From positions 62,001 to 126,000 of the forward strand of contig JACQYW010000013.1 of assembly GCA_016208015.1 (NCBI GenBank): a DNA stretch of 64,000 bases. The letters are read 5' to 3'. The DNA is from Nitrosomonadales bacterium. GTDB taxonomy: Bacteria > Pseudomonadota > Gammaproteobacteria > Burkholderiales > Gallionellaceae. The notes beneath the pieces are model-generated. The model ran no database searches, was not told where the DNA came from, and was given only the letters and a program-made list of their open reading frames with translations. Made by a program: the position numbers and the translations under genes. Each line of letters starts with the position of its first letter. Position 1 is the stretch's first letter. Positions 26,788 to 38,497 of the stretch are shown here, piece after piece.

Positions 26788-26991
26788 ATGGCAAACGGTA
26801 CTGTTAAATGGTTCAACGACGCTAAGGGTTTCGGTTTCATCACTCCCGATGACGGCAGCGAAGACTTGTTCGCGCACTTCTCCGCGATCAACATGAGCGG
26901 CTTCAAGTCGCTCAAAGAAGGTCAGAAAGTGACTTTCGAAGTTGTTCAAGGCCCCAAGGGTAAGCAAGCCTCCAACATCCAGGCGGGTTAA
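26788..26991 (+). CDS. Cold-shock domain protein (CspA family)
   Basis: A 67-residue five-stranded OB-fold RNA chaperone. RNP1 is KGFGFI and RNP2 is DLFAHF; the start [14 protein letters not shown] is typical. Such proteins bind single-stranded RNA, melt secondary structure and can cause antitermination. The leader is long (about 120-247 bases) and ends in a terminator-like hairpin, suggesting control at the RNA level. It is divergent from clpS, as cspD is in E. coli, though the sequence looks more CspA/CspE-like. A strong bidirectional terminator follows. Confidence 0.95.
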   Translation: MANGTVKWFNDAKGFGFITPDDGSEDLFAHFSAINMSGFKSLKEGQKVTFEVVQGPKGKQASNIQAG

Positions 26992-27010
26992 TTCCTGTTT
27001 GAGGTGTAAC

Positions 27011-27046
27011 AAAAAGCCCGCCACGAAAGTGGCGGGCTTTTTGTTT
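27011..27046. terminator. Bidirectional terminator between csp and icd
   Basis: A perfect 14-bp stem, AAAAAGCCCGCCAC paired with its complement around a GAAA loop, with T runs on both strands. It serves csp on the plus strand and icd, which ends at 27063, on the minus strand. Confidence 0.92.
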
Positions 27047-27062
27047 GTGGAGCGCGCTTGAA

Positions 27063-29872
<2,810 letters not shown>

Positions 29873-29997
29873 ACCGTTCCCTTGATATGGTTTAATCATG
29901 TCTGACAGTCGTCAGGCACTGTCCGCCCATCGCCGATATTCCGAAGTATCCGCTGTAATTTCCTCCTGTTCTCGTCATTCCTGCAGTGCGGGCGCTA

Positions 29998-30013
29998 TGG
30001 CACGGTTGTTGCG
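29998..30013 (+). promoter_or_regulatory. Sigma-54 promoter (-24/-12)
   Basis: TGGCACGGTTGTTGCG. The GG at -24 and GC at -12 are separated by exactly 10 bases and the match to TGGCACG-N4-TTGCW is complete except for the last base. Transcription would start near 30024, 46 bases before the small exported-protein gene. Activation would need an enhancer-binding protein, whose site I did not identify. Confidence 0.75.
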
Positions 30014-30069
30014 TTAGCACTCCCGGACTTCCAGACATATGGGAGAGGATGTCTTGAGAAGGAGTACGC

Positions 30070-30216
30070 ATGAGATCGGTTTGGCTGTGGGTGATGTTTC
30101 TGCTGTTGTATGGAGTGTTTTCCATGAAGACACAAGCGGCTGGCATGCCAGTGACCATGCAGGGTGAATACTCTGCAAGTGGAGAGTCCCTGGATTTGCT
30201 ACGCTGGGGTGTCTAG
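30070..30216 (+). CDS. Small exported peptide, unknown function
   Basis: A 48-residue gene. The protein begins with a signal-like hydrophobic stretch (MRSVWLWVMFLLLYGVFSMK) ending near TQAAG, leaving a mature peptide of about 24 residues (MPVTMQGEYSASGESLDLLR in part). The ribosome site AAGGAG is five bases before the ATG, and the stop TAG is directly followed by the next ATG (TAGATG), so translation is coupled to the WecB-like gene. It lies 46 bases after the predicted sigma-54 start. No family recognised. The mature part has no PEP-CTERM signal. Confidence 0.6.
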   Translation: MRSVWLWVMFLLLYGVFSMKTQAAGMPVTMQGEYSASGESLDLLRWGV

Positions 30217-31305
30217 ATGCGCAAGATCCTTGCCGTGATCGGAAACCGCTCGGCGGCTATCCGCATCGCACCCCTGATCCGCTTGTTGCAGAAGGTGCCC
30301 TCGATGCAAACGGTCGTCTGTATTGCTTCGCCGCATGTGCAACATATCGCCCGGGACCTGGATGTCTTCGGCATCAAGGTCGACGAAGAAGTGTGCAAGG
30401 GCGCCTGCCAGCCGATAATGGAAATTTCGCAGGATATAGACGTGTGCATACGGAAGCACAAACCCGATTGTGTGTTGGTTCAGGGGGATGCCGGCGCAAT
30501 GATGGAGTCATTCCGCCGGCACGCAGCATACGGGAATCTGGGTAGCGGCTTGCGCATGTACGAACTGCATCACCACAGCGAGGAGGGGGCGAATCCGCAG
30601 GTGATCGACCTTGTCGACACGCACTATTTCGTCTCTTCCGAGATATCCCGCGACAGATTGCTTAAGGAAGGGGTCGCGGCGGAGAACATCTATGTCACCG
30701 ACAGCCCCGCGGTCGATGCGCTGCTGATAGTGGCCGAGCGCATCAGCAGCGATGAAGGGCTGAAAGCGGGGTTGGCGGCTGCATTTCCTTCGATCGATCC
30801 GGGAAAGAGGTTGATTCTCGTTGCCGGATATCGGCGTGACTACCCGATCGGTCGACTTGAAAACATATGCCGCGCATTGAAACGACTGGCGATGCGCGCG
30901 GATGTCCAGGTGATCTATCCGGCACATCCAGAACCGCGGATGCGCCGCATCGCCGACGAGGTGTTCGCCGACCATCCCGGCATCACGGTAATCGAGCAGC
31001 AGGATTATCTGCACCATGTCTATCTGATGCAGACGGCTTACCTCATCCTTGCCGACTCCGACGATGTGCAGGATGAAATACTGTCGCTGGGCAAGCCGGT
31101 GCTGGTGATGCGCGATGTGAACGAACGCCCGGAATCCGATGATGTCGGCACCATCAAGCTGGTTGGGACGGATTCCGAACACATCCTGCGAGAATGCTCC
31201 ATGTTTCTGGATGATGAATCCTACTATCAAGCCTTCGCATCCCATCGCAACCCCTACGGTGACGGGCAGGCCAGCCAGCGCATCGTGGAGACCATGCTCC
31301 GATAA
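30217..31305 (+). CDS. UDP-GlcNAc 2-epimerase (WecB)-like protein with altered active site
   Basis: A 362-residue two-domain GT-B-fold protein. The N-terminus RKILAVIGNRSAAIRIAPLI corresponds to the WecB opening, VLVQGDAGA (Asp91) to the catalytic-Asp loop, and LGKPVLVMRDVNERPE with KLVGTD to the C-terminal hallmark. However, several active-site positions differ: the VEAGLR loop reads NLGSGLR (Glu lost), the usual GHRREN reads AGYRRDY (His to Tyr at 205), and the UDP-binding SGG reads SDD (281-283). It may bind a UDP-sugar without epimerising, or use another substrate. No polysaccharide genes flank it. It is coupled to the small peptide gene behind a sigma-54 promoter. Confidence 0.65.
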   Translation: MRKILAVIGNRSAAIRIAPLIRLLQKVPSMQTVVCIASPHVQHIARDLDVFGIKVDEEVCKGACQPIMEISQDIDVCIRKHKPDCVLVQGDAGAMMESFRRHAAYGNLGSGLRMYELHHHSEEGANPQVIDLVDTHYFVSSEISRDRLLKEGVAAENIYVTDSPAVDALLIVAERISSDEGLKAGLAAAFPSIDPGKRLILVAGYRRDYPIGRLENICRALKRLAMRADVQVIYPAHPEPRMRRIADEVFADHPGITVIEQQDYLHHVYLMQTAYLILADSDDVQDEILSLGKPVLVMRDVNERPESDDVGTIKLVGTDSEHILRECSMFLDDESYYQAFASHRNPYGDGQASQRIVETMLR

Positions 31306-31516
31306 ATTCGCTTCTGTGACGGGGAAGGGGCTGGCAAGCTATTGAAAACCACTGCGGTGCGCGGTATTGGTTCCGGCATCACGCGCTTCGCGCATGAGCC
31401 TGCACAGTAACTTTGTTGTCGCTCCCTCGCCTATCTAATTGATATGTCTCGGTCGCCGGGTTCCGCGCGTCTTGCATCTGACCATCCTCGCAACGTTTTT
31501 CAACAGTTTGCTAGGG

Positions 31517-31522
31517 TATAAT
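31517..31522 (+). promoter_or_regulatory. Candidate fmdB -10 element
   Basis: TATAAT followed by GCGCGCCTTTC, 30 bases before the fmdB start. The -35 is weak (GTTTTT). The remaining part of the 246-base gap upstream (31306-31500) shows no gene or clear structure. Confidence 0.5.
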
Positions 31523-31551
31523 GCGCGCCTTTCAAATGTCAGGAGCAATCC

Positions 31552-31794
31552 ATGCCTATTTACGAATACCGTTGCAGCAGTTGCGGTACGCAAAAAGACG
31601 TGATGCAGAAGATCAGCGACGTACCGCTGACCACTTGCCCGGAATGCGGCAAAGAGACCTTTGCCAAGCAGATCAGTGCCGCAGGCTTCCAGCTCAAGGG
31701 CAACGGCTATTACGCGACCGATTTCAAGAACAAACCCAGCCAGTGCGAGCCGTCGACCTGTGCGACTTGTCCGGCTGCGGGTACGCATTCGTGA
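31552..31794 (+). CDS. FmdB-family zinc-ribbon protein
   Basis: An 80-residue protein starting MPIYEYRCSSCGTQKDVMQK with two CxxC pairs (CSSC and CPEC) that form a small zinc ribbon, the putative regulatory-protein FmdB family. The C-terminus carries further cysteines (CEPSTCATC). Function is not known for most members; a transcriptional or RNA-related role is assumed. The ribosome site AGGAGC precedes the ATG. It overlaps the DUF502 gene and precedes aspS, an order common in betaproteobacteria. Confidence 0.88.
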   Translation: MPIYEYRCSSCGTQKDVMQKISDVPLTTCPECGKETFAKQISAAGFQLKGNGYYATDFKNKPSQCEPSTCATCPAAGTHS

Positions 31795-32411
31795 AGAAAT
31801 ACCTGTTGACCGGGCTGCTGGTGTGGGTACCGCTGGGTATCACCCTGTGGGTGCTGAACCTCATCATCGGTACGCTCGACATGACGCTGAGCCTGCTGCC
31901 GACGCATTGGCATCCGGACGAACTGTTCGGCGTACACATTCCCGGCCTGGGCGTCATCATGACCGTGGTGGTGGTGGTGACGACCGGCTTGCTGGTACGC
32001 AACGTGTTCGGCCAGCGCCTGCTGACCTATTGGGACGGCATGCTGCGCCGCATCCCCTTCGTCAACGCCATCTACAACAGCGTCAAGCAAGTCAGCGACA
32101 CCCTGCTGTCGGACAGCGGCAACGCTTTCCGCAAGGTATTGCTGGTGCGCTATCCGCATGCGGATTCCTGGTCACTGGCGTTCCTGACCAGCGTGCCGAA
32201 CGAAGTGACACGTTTGCTGGAAGGCGACGAATATGTCGGCGTGTTCGTCCCGACCACGCCCAGTCCGGTGAACGGATTTTATTTCTATGTGAAGAAGTCC
32301 GAGACCATCGAGCTGGATATCAGCGTGGATGCGGCCTTCAAAGCCATCATCTCGATGGGCGTAGTGACAACGCCGGAAGCAGTCGCCCAGCTTGCCGGAA
32401 CCAATCCGTAA
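31791..32411 (+). CDS. DUF502 membrane protein
   Basis: A 206-residue protein with two N-terminal membrane helices (KYLLTGLLVWVPLGITLWVL and GVIMTVVVVVTTGLLV) and the family segment RIPFVNAIYNSVKQVSDTLL, followed by a cytosolic-like beta-rich region and VPTTPSPVNGFYFYV. The start is GTG overlapping the fmdB stop (GTGA), which gives the usual short N-terminus VKKYLLTGL. Function unknown; a related plant family (LIKE COV) acts in trafficking, but no bacterial role is established. Confidence 0.85.
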   Translation: MKKYLLTGLLVWVPLGITLWVLNLIIGTLDMTLSLLPTHWHPDELFGVHIPGLGVIMTVVVVVTTGLLVRNVFGQRLLTYWDGMLRRIPFVNAIYNSVKQVSDTLLSDSGNAFRKVLLVRYPHADSWSLAFLTSVPNEVTRLLEGDEYVGVFVPTTPSPVNGFYFYVKKSETIELDISVDAAFKAIISMGVVTTPEAVAQLAGTNP

Positions 32412-32452
32412 TTTCCCCTTTGTATTTTTTGATCGACCTGAACTGAATCTTT

Positions 32453-34249
32453 ATGCGTACTCATTACTGCGGACAACTTAACGTTACCAATCTCGGCCAG
32501 ACCGTCACCCTGTGCGGCTGGGCCCATCGCCGCCGCGACCACGGCGGGGTGATCTTCATCGACCTGCGCGACCGCGAAGGTCTGGCCCAGGTCGTATGCG
32601 ACCCGGATCGTGCCGACATGTTCGCCATCGCCGAATCGGTGCGCAATGAATTCGTGCTCAAGATCACCGGCCGCGTACGCCGCCGTCCCGAAGGCACCGA
32701 GAACAAGAACATTCCCAGCGGCGAGGTCGAGATCCTCTGCCACGAGATCGAAGTGCTGAACGTCTCGGTCACGCCGCCGTTCCAGCTGGACGACGAGAAC
32801 TTGTCCGAGAACGTGCGCCTGACCCATCGCGTGATCGACCTGCGCCGTCCGCAAATGCAGAAGAACATGATGCTGCGTTACCAGACCGCGCGCGCGTTCC
32901 GCCGCTTCCTCGATGACAAGGGCTTCATCGACATCGAGACGCCGATGCTGACCAAGTCCACTCCGGAAGGCGCCCGCGACTATCTGGTGCCGTCGCGCGT
33001 GCATGCTGGCGAGTTCTTTGCCCTGCCGCAGTCGCCGCAACTGTTCAAACAGATGCTGATGGTGGCGGGCTTCGACCGTTACTACCAGCTCACCAAGTGT
33101 TTCCGCGACGAAGACCTGCGCGCCGACCGCCAGCCCGAATTCACCCAGGTGGATGTCGAGACATCGTTCATGAGCGAAGAAGAGATCATGGTCATGATGG
33201 AAGAGATGATCCGCACCGTGTTCAAGGAAGTGCTGAACGTGGCGCTGCCCAACCCGTTCCCGCGCATCGGCTATGCCGAGGCGATGGCGCGTTTCGGCTC
33301 CGACAAGCCGGACATGCGCGTGACGCTGGAGATCACCGACGTGACCGATGCGGTGAAGGACGTGGCGTTCAAGGTGTTCGCCGGTGTGGCGAATTCCGAC
33401 ACCGGCCGCGTGGCGGCATTGCGCGTGCCCAACGGCGGCGCTTTCTCGCGCGGCGAGATCGACGAGTACACAAAGTTCGTCGGCATCTACGGCGCCAAGG
33501 GGCTGGCCTACATCAAGGTCAACGACATCACGCAACTGAACGAGACCGGCCTGCAATCGCCCATCGTCAAGAACCTGCACGCAGCGGCGCTGAAGACCAT
33601 CATCGAACGCACGGGTGCGCAGAACGGCGACATCATCTTTTTCGGTGCGGACAAGACCAAGATCGTCAACGATGCCTTGGGCGCATTGCGCAGCAAGATC
33701 GGCCACGAGAAGGGCTACACCAACGGCAAGGCGTGGGAGCCGATCTGGGTGGTGGACTTCCCGATGTTCGAGTACGACGATGAAGCCAAGCGCTGGAACG
33801 CCTGCCACCATCCGTTCACCGCGCCCAAGGACGAGCATCTGCAATTCCTCGAGACCGATCCGGGCAAGTGCCTGGCCAAGGCCTACGACCTCGCCCTCAA
33901 CGGCTGGGAGATCGGCGGCGGCTCGGTGCGTATCCACAAGGAAGCAGTGCAGAGCCAGGTGTTCCGCGCGCTCAACATCGGCGCGGAAGAGGCCCAGCTC
34001 AAGTTCGGCTTCCTGCTCGACGCGCTGCAATACGGCGCGCCTCCGCACGGCGGCCTCGCCTTCGGCTTGGATCGCATCGTCACCATGATGACCGGCGCCG
34101 AATCCATCCGCGACGTGATTGCCTTCCCCAAGACCCAGCGTGCACAGTGTCTGCTGACACAGGCACCGTCCGCGGTGGACGAGAAGCAATTGCGCGAGTT
34201 GCATATCCGTCTGCGTCAGCCCGCGCCGACCGAGGCTGCCAAGGAATAA
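32453..34249 (+). CDS. aspS: Aspartyl-tRNA synthetase
   Basis: A 598-residue class IIb synthetase. An N-terminal OB-fold anticodon domain ([26 protein letters not shown]) is followed by the catalytic core: motif 1 around [25 protein letters not shown], motif 2 [18 protein letters not shown], the GAD insertion ([19 protein letters not shown]), and motif 3 [15 protein letters not shown]. In betaproteobacteria lacking asparaginyl-tRNA synthetase this enzyme may be non-discriminating; this cannot be decided here. The RNase gene starts two bases after the stop. Confidence 0.97.
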   Translation: MRTHYCGQLNVTNLGQTVTLCGWAHRRRDHGGVIFIDLRDREGLAQVVCDPDRADMFAIAESVRNEFVLKITGRVRRRPEGTENKNIPSGEVEILCHEIEVLNVSVTPPFQLDDENLSENVRLTHRVIDLRRPQMQKNMMLRYQTARAFRRFLDDKGFIDIETPMLTKSTPEGARDYLVPSRVHAGEFFALPQSPQLFKQMLMVAGFDRYYQLTKCFRDEDLRADRQPEFTQVDVETSFMSEEEIMVMMEEMIRTVFKEVLNVALPNPFPRIGYAEAMARFGSDKPDMRVTLEITDVTDAVKDVAFKVFAGVANSDTGRVAALRVPNGGAFSRGEIDEYTKFVGIYGAKGLAYIKVNDITQLNETGLQSPIVKNLHAAALKTIIERTGAQNGDIIFFGADKTKIVNDALGALRSKIGHEKGYTNGKAWEPIWVVDFPMFEYDDEAKRWNACHHPFTAPKDEHLQFLETDPGKCLAKAYDLALNGWEIGGGSVRIHKEAVQSQVFRALNIGAEEAQLKFGFLLDALQYGAPPHGGLAFGLDRIVTMMTGAESIRDVIAFPKTQRAQCLLTQAPSAVDEKQLRELHIRLRQPAPTEAAKE

Positions 34250-34250
34250 G

Positions 34251-34628
34251 ATGCAGCGCGTGGTGCGAGCACAGTGGTGGCTGCTGGTTGGCTTGCTGCT
34301 GTGCCTGCCGTTCGCGCAGGCGCGCGACGACCGTTCCGGCAACGTCCTGCCGCTCGTCGCCGTTGCCAGTCTTCCCGCAGAAGCGCGCGACACCTTGCAA
34401 CTCATCAAACGGGGCGGTCCTTTCCCCTATACGCGCGACGGCGTGGTGTTCGGCAACTACGAACGCATCCTGCCGCTCCAGCAGCGCGGCTATTACCATG
34501 AATACACAGTGAAGACGCCGGGCATGCGCCACCGCGGTGCGCGGCGCATCGTGTGCGGCGCGGTACCCGAGTGTTACTATTCCGGCGACCACTATCGTAG
34601 TTACCAACGCATCGCGGAGGGCTGGTGA
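34251..34628 (+). CDS. Secreted guanyl-specific ribonuclease (RNase Sa/barnase class)
   Basis: A 125-residue protein with a signal peptide (WWLLVGLLLCLPFAQA) and a small microbial RNase domain. The match to RNase Sa runs LPAEARDTLQLIKRGGPFPY, DGVVFGNYERILPLQQRGYYHEYTV, then GARRIVCG. Catalytic residues align: Glu84 in YHEYTV, Arg95 in HRGARR, His114 in SGDHY. It should cleave RNA 3' to guanosine outside the cytoplasm, for nutrient release or competition. It follows aspS by two bases and precedes its barstar, which protects the cell before export. Confidence 0.88.
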   Translation: MQRVVRAQWWLLVGLLLCLPFAQARDDRSGNVLPLVAVASLPAEARDTLQLIKRGGPFPYTRDGVVFGNYERILPLQQRGYYHEYTVKTPGMRHRGARRIVCGAVPECYYSGDHYRSYQRIAEGW

Positions 34629-35003
34629 ATGAGCGGACTATGTGCGCGGCTTATGAAAGTCAGCGAGGCGGGTGTCTACCGTCTCAATTGCTCGCTGGAC
34701 GACCTGCTGGATAGTGCAGACATCAACGGCTTCGCCGTGTTCGAGGCAAACCTGCCGCAGGGTGCCAGCAAGGGCGAGGTGCTGGCGGAACTGGCGCGCG
34801 TGATCAAGGCCCCGGACTGGTTCGGCCATAACTGGGATGCACTGATCGATTCGCTGTGCGACCTGTCCTGGCGTCCCGCGCCTGGATACATCCTGCTACT
34901 GCGCGGCGATGCGCCTGAAGAACAGGAGCTGAACGATATCTTCGAGGCCGTGGTGAAATACTGGAAATTGCAGGGCAGGCCGTTCTGGATCTTTTACATT
35001 TGA
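34629..35003 (+). CDS. Barstar-family ribonuclease inhibitor
   Basis: A 124-residue cytosolic inhibitor. The barstar hallmark is KAPDWFGHNWDALIDSLCDL (Trp, Asn, Asp of the RNase-binding helix) preceded by GASKGEVLAELARVI; the C-terminus FWIFYI is also typical. It is somewhat longer than the 90-residue barstar because of an N-terminal extension. It begins directly after the RNase stop and overlaps the nudB start (ATGA), so toxin and inhibitor are made together. Confidence 0.88.
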   Translation: MSGLCARLMKVSEAGVYRLNCSLDDLLDSADINGFAVFEANLPQGASKGEVLAELARVIKAPDWFGHNWDALIDSLCDLSWRPAPGYILLLRGDAPEEQELNDIFEAVVKYWKLQGRPFWIFYI

Positions 35004-35452
35004 TGGCGACACACAAGCAACCGGTCTCGGCGCTCATCGTCATCTACACGCCTGAGCTCGACGTGCTGCTGCTCGAGCGCGCTGACCATCCCGGCTACTG
35101 GCAATCGGTCACCGGCAGCCGCGACGGCAACGAGAGTTTGCGTGAGACCGCCAGCCGCGAAGTGATGGAAGAGACCGGGCTGGATGCGACGCGCTACGCG
35201 CTCAGCGACTGGCAGCAACATAACGTGTACGAGATCTACGAGACCTGGCGGCACCGCTACGCACCGGGCGTCACCCAAAACACCGAACATGTCTTCGGCC
35301 TGCAACTTCCCCAACAAGTCCCCGTCCAACTCTCGCCGCGCGAACATCTGGGTTATCAATGGTTGCCCTGGAAAGAGGCGGCGGATAAAGTGTTTTCGCC
35401 GAGCAACCGAGCGGCGATATTGCAATTACCGGAACATCTCCAACATGGCTGA
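35003..35452 (+). CDS. nudB: Dihydroneopterin triphosphate diphosphatase
   Basis: A 149-residue Nudix enzyme of folate synthesis, removing pyrophosphate from dihydroneopterin triphosphate. The Nudix box is [33 protein letters not shown] and [11 protein letters not shown] fit NudB rather than other Nudix proteins. In E. coli nudB also lies just after aspS, supporting the assignment; here the RNase/barstar pair is inserted between them. The ATG overlaps the barstar stop; an upstream TTG is in frame but less likely. Its end overlaps nadA by eight bases. Confidence 0.93.
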   Translation: MATHKQPVSALIVIYTPELDVLLLERADHPGYWQSVTGSRDGNESLRETASREVMEETGLDATRYALSDWQQHNVYEIYETWRHRYAPGVTQNTEHVFGLQLPQQVPVQLSPREHLGYQWLPWKEAADKVFSPSNRAAILQLPEHLQHG

Positions 35453-36542
35453 CAACATCATCTCCATCGCCTACGAACATCCCGATGCGGCACATCACAC
35501 GTGCAGCACCGCGCACGCCTGGGCAAAGAAGCCGCGCGAGCCGGAAGCGGGCGAAAAGGCCGAGCTGATCGAACGCATCAAGCGCCTGCTGAAAGAGCAG
35601 GATGCTGTGCTGGTCGCACACTACTACGTGCATCCCGACCTGCAGGACCTGGCCGAAGCAACCGGCGGCATCGTCTCCGATTCGCTCGACATGGCCAACT
35701 TCGGCCACCAGCATCCGGCCAAGACCATCGTGGTGGCGGGCGTGCGCTTCATGGGCGAGACCGCGAAGATTTTGAATCCCGAAAAACGTGTGCTGATGCC
35801 CGACCTCGAAGCCGAATGTTCGCTCGACCTCGGCTGCCCCATCGAAGAGTTCGCCCCGTTCTGCGACGCGCATCCCGACCGCGTCGTGGTGGTATACGCC
35901 AACACCAGCGCCGCCGTAAAGGCGCGCGCCGACTGGATGGTGACCAGCTCGATAGCCTTGCCGGTGGTGAAGCACCTGCACGAGCAGGGCAAGAAGATAC
36001 TGTGGGCGCCGGACCGCCACCTCGGCGACTACGTGCAGCAACAGAGCGGGGCGGATATGCTGCTGTGGCAGGGTTCGTGCATCGTGCACGACGAATACAA
36101 GGCCAAGGAATTGCAGGAGATGAAAGCGCAGCATCCCGGTGCGCTCGTGCTGGTGCACCCGGAATCGCCGCGCGCCGTGATCCAGCAGGCCGATGTGGTC
36201 GGCTCCACCACCCAGCTCATCAAGGCCGCGCAGAGCGCTCCCAACAGGGAATTCATCGTCGCCACCGACAACGGCATCCTGCACAAGATGCGCACCCTGT
36301 GCCCGGACAAACTCTTCCTCGAAGCCCCCACCGCCGGACGCGGCGCCAACTGCACCAGTTGCAGCCACTGCCCGTGGATGGCGATGAACGGATTGTTGAA
36401 TCTGGCCGAAGTGCTGGAAAAGGGCAACAACGAGATACACGTCGATCCAGCCATCATCCCGCGCGCGGTACAGCCCATCAAACGCATGCTGGATTTTGCC
36501 AAGCAGATCAATCTGCCGACGCGCGGTATCGGCAACGCCTGA
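35445..36542 (+). CDS. nadA: Quinolinate synthase A
   Basis: A 365-residue 4Fe-4S enzyme that condenses iminoaspartate with dihydroxyacetone phosphate to quinolinate in NAD synthesis. The sequence contains [49 protein letters not shown] (first cluster Cys) and [11 protein letters not shown] (C-terminal cysteines). [11 protein letters not shown] has the middle cysteine. The start [13 protein letters not shown] lies eight bases inside the nudB end. No nadB or nadC follows; they must lie elsewhere. Confidence 0.96.
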   Translation: MADNIISIAYEHPDAAHHTCSTAHAWAKKPREPEAGEKAELIERIKRLLKEQDAVLVAHYYVHPDLQDLAEATGGIVSDSLDMANFGHQHPAKTIVVAGVRFMGETAKILNPEKRVLMPDLEAECSLDLGCPIEEFAPFCDAHPDRVVVVYANTSAAVKARADWMVTSSIALPVVKHLHEQGKKILWAPDRHLGDYVQQQSGADMLLWQGSCIVHDEYKAKELQEMKAQHPGALVLVHPESPRAVIQQADVVGSTTQLIKAAQSAPNREFIVATDNGILHKMRTLCPDKLFLEAPTAGRGANCTSCSHCPWMAMNGLLNLAEVLEKGNNEIHVDPAIIPRAVQPIKRMLDFAKQINLPTRGIGNA

Positions 36543-36590
36543 ATGTCGCTCCGGCACATGCCGGGGCATGATTGGGTAGAATGCCGTGCC

Positions 36591-37334
36591 ATGACCAGCC
36601 TCAAGATCGCCACCTACAACATCCACAAAGGTTTCTCCCAGTTCAACCGCCGCGTGGTGCTGCACGAGCTGCGCGAACGTCTGCGCGAGCTGGATGCCGA
36701 CATCGTGTTTCTGCAGGAGGTGCAGGGAGAACACTTGCATCATCCGCAACGGCACACCGATTATCCTTGCGTGCCGCAGCATGAGTTTCTGGCCGACGAG
36801 TTCTGGGCGCACCATGCTTACGGCATGAATGCGGTGTACGACGCGGGGCATCACGGCAATGCCATCCTCAGCCGTTTCCCCATCGTGCAGTCGCTGAACA
36901 AGGATGTCTCGGCGCACCGCTTCGAGAGTCGCGGGCTGCTGCATTGCGAGGTGGAGATCGGGGGGCAGAAGGTGGATTGCCTGTGCGCGCACTTCGGCTT
37001 GTTCGCCAAGGGGCGCAGGATGCAGAAGCGCGCGCTGATCGAGTATGTGCGCAGTGCGATCCCCGACGACGAGCCGCTAATCATCGCTGGGGATTTCAAC
37101 GACTGGCGCGACCAGTTGAGTCCGGTGCTGGCGCGAGAACTGGATGTGCGCGATGTGTTCGACCTGCAAAACGGCAAGCCGGCGCGCAGCTACCCTTCGC
37201 GTGTACCGATGTTCCGGCTGGACCGCATCTACGTGCGCGGTTTCGATGTGCAGCATTGCGATGTGCATACCGGCGGCAAGTGGCGGCGGTTGTCCGATCA
37301 CGCGGCGCTTTCGGCGCAGTTGAAGAAACCATGA
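36591..37334 (+). CDS. Endonuclease/exonuclease/phosphatase-family protein
   Basis: A 247-residue EEP-fold phosphodiesterase. Motifs in order: KIATYNIHKG, DIVFLQEVQGE (metal Glu), NAILSRFPI, IIAGDFNDWRD (Asp/Asn pair) and LSDHAALSA (Asp-His). It resembles the YbhP-like proteins located next to cardiolipin synthase ClsB in E. coli, and clsB overlaps its stop by four bases here. The substrate could be a phospholipid head group or nucleic acid; the context favours lipid. A TAGAAT-like -10 precedes the ATG, so an internal promoter is possible. Confidence 0.8.
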   Translation: MTSLKIATYNIHKGFSQFNRRVVLHELRERLRELDADIVFLQEVQGEHLHHPQRHTDYPCVPQHEFLADEFWAHHAYGMNAVYDAGHHGNAILSRFPIVQSLNKDVSAHRFESRGLLHCEVEIGGQKVDCLCAHFGLFAKGRRMQKRALIEYVRSAIPDDEPLIIAGDFNDWRDQLSPVLARELDVRDVFDLQNGKPARSYPSRVPMFRLDRIYVRGFDVQHCDVHTGGKWRRLSDHAALSAQLKKP

Positions 37335-38497
37335 ACCGCGTCCGCCGGATCGCCGGGAATGAACTGACGCTGCTGAAGAACGGCGCAGCGTTCTTTCCCA
37401 AGCTCTGTGCCGATATCGATGCAGCACGCAATTCCGTCTACCTGGAAACCTACATCTTTGCCGCCGATGAGACCGGACAACTGGTCGGACAGGCTTTGCA
37501 ACGGGCGGCGGCTCGCGGCGTGAACGTGCGGGTGTTGCTGGATGGTTTCGGTTCGGCGGAACTGCCGGATGTGTTCGTGGACGAACTGCGTGATTCGGGT
37601 GTCGAGGTGCAGTGGTTCAGACGCGAGGTTTCTCCCTTCACGCTGCGCCGCGACCGGATGCGCCGTTTGCGCCGCATGCATCGCAAGCTGGCTGTGATGG
37701 ACGGCGAGGTCGCTTTTGTCGGCGGCATCAATATCATCGACGACATCCCGGCGGGGCTGGAATTCGATGCGCCGCGTCTGGACTATACAGTGCGCATACG
37801 GGGCGAACTGGCCTGGGAAGTGCAGGCAGTCATGCAACGGCTGTGGGAGATGGTCTCCTGGGCGGCCTTCCGCAAGCATGTCAAATCTGAAGGCTGGCGT
37901 TTGCGGCGTATCAAGTCGGATCCGGATGCCAAAGTGCAGTTGATGCTGCGCGATAACGTGCGTCATCGCCGCGACATTGAACGCGCCTATCTCAAGGCCA
38001 TCGCCGGGGCGCAACGCGAGGTCATCATCGCCAACGCCTATTTTCTGCCCGGGCGCCTGTTCCGCCGCGCTCTGAAGCAGGCGGCACACCGCGGCGTGCG
38101 CGTGGTGCTGCTGTTGCAAGGCAAGGTGGAATACCGCATGCAACATTACGCAACATTGGCCTTGTATGAGAGTTTGATCGGCGCCGGAGTGGAGGTGTTC
38201 GAATACCAGCCCAGCTTCCTGCATGCCAAGGCCGCTGTCGTCGACGGCGAATGGGCAACAGTCGGTTCGTTCAATATCGATCCGTTCAGCCTGTTGCTGG
38301 CGCGCGAGGCGAACCTGGTCGTGCGCGACACGGAATTTGCGGGCATCTTGCGCAACGATCTGTGGAACGAGATCGAGCGCGATGCGCAACGGGTGAAGCT
38401 GGCTGACAGGGGACTGTTCACTCGTATGCTGGCGCGTGTGAGCTACGGCCTGATCCGTTTCGTCATCGGTGTGTTGGGATTCTCCGGAAAGCATTGA
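37331..38497 (+). CDS. clsB: Cardiolipin synthase B
   Basis: A 388-residue phospholipase-D-superfamily enzyme with two HKD motifs: HRKLAVMDGEVAFVGGINI near residue 117 and HAKAAVVDGEWATVGSFNID near residue 298. It joins two phosphatidylglycerols, or PG with PE-related substrates, to make cardiolipin. It has no N-terminal membrane helices, which separates ClsB from ClsA. It is coupled by ATGA to the EEP-family gene, the ybhP-clsB arrangement of E. coli. Confidence 0.9.
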   Translation: MNRVRRIAGNELTLLKNGAAFFPKLCADIDAARNSVYLETYIFAADETGQLVGQALQRAAARGVNVRVLLDGFGSAELPDVFVDELRDSGVEVQWFRREVSPFTLRRDRMRRLRRMHRKLAVMDGEVAFVGGINIIDDIPAGLEFDAPRLDYTVRIRGELAWEVQAVMQRLWEMVSWAAFRKHVKSEGWRLRRIKSDPDAKVQLMLRDNVRHRRDIERAYLKAIAGAQREVIIANAYFLPGRLFRRALKQAAHRGVRVVLLLQGKVEYRMQHYATLALYESLIGAGVEVFEYQPSFLHAKAAVVDGEWATVGSFNIDPFSLLLAREANLVVRDTEFAGILRNDLWNEIERDAQRVKLADRGLFTRMLARVSYGLIRFVIGVLGFSGKH

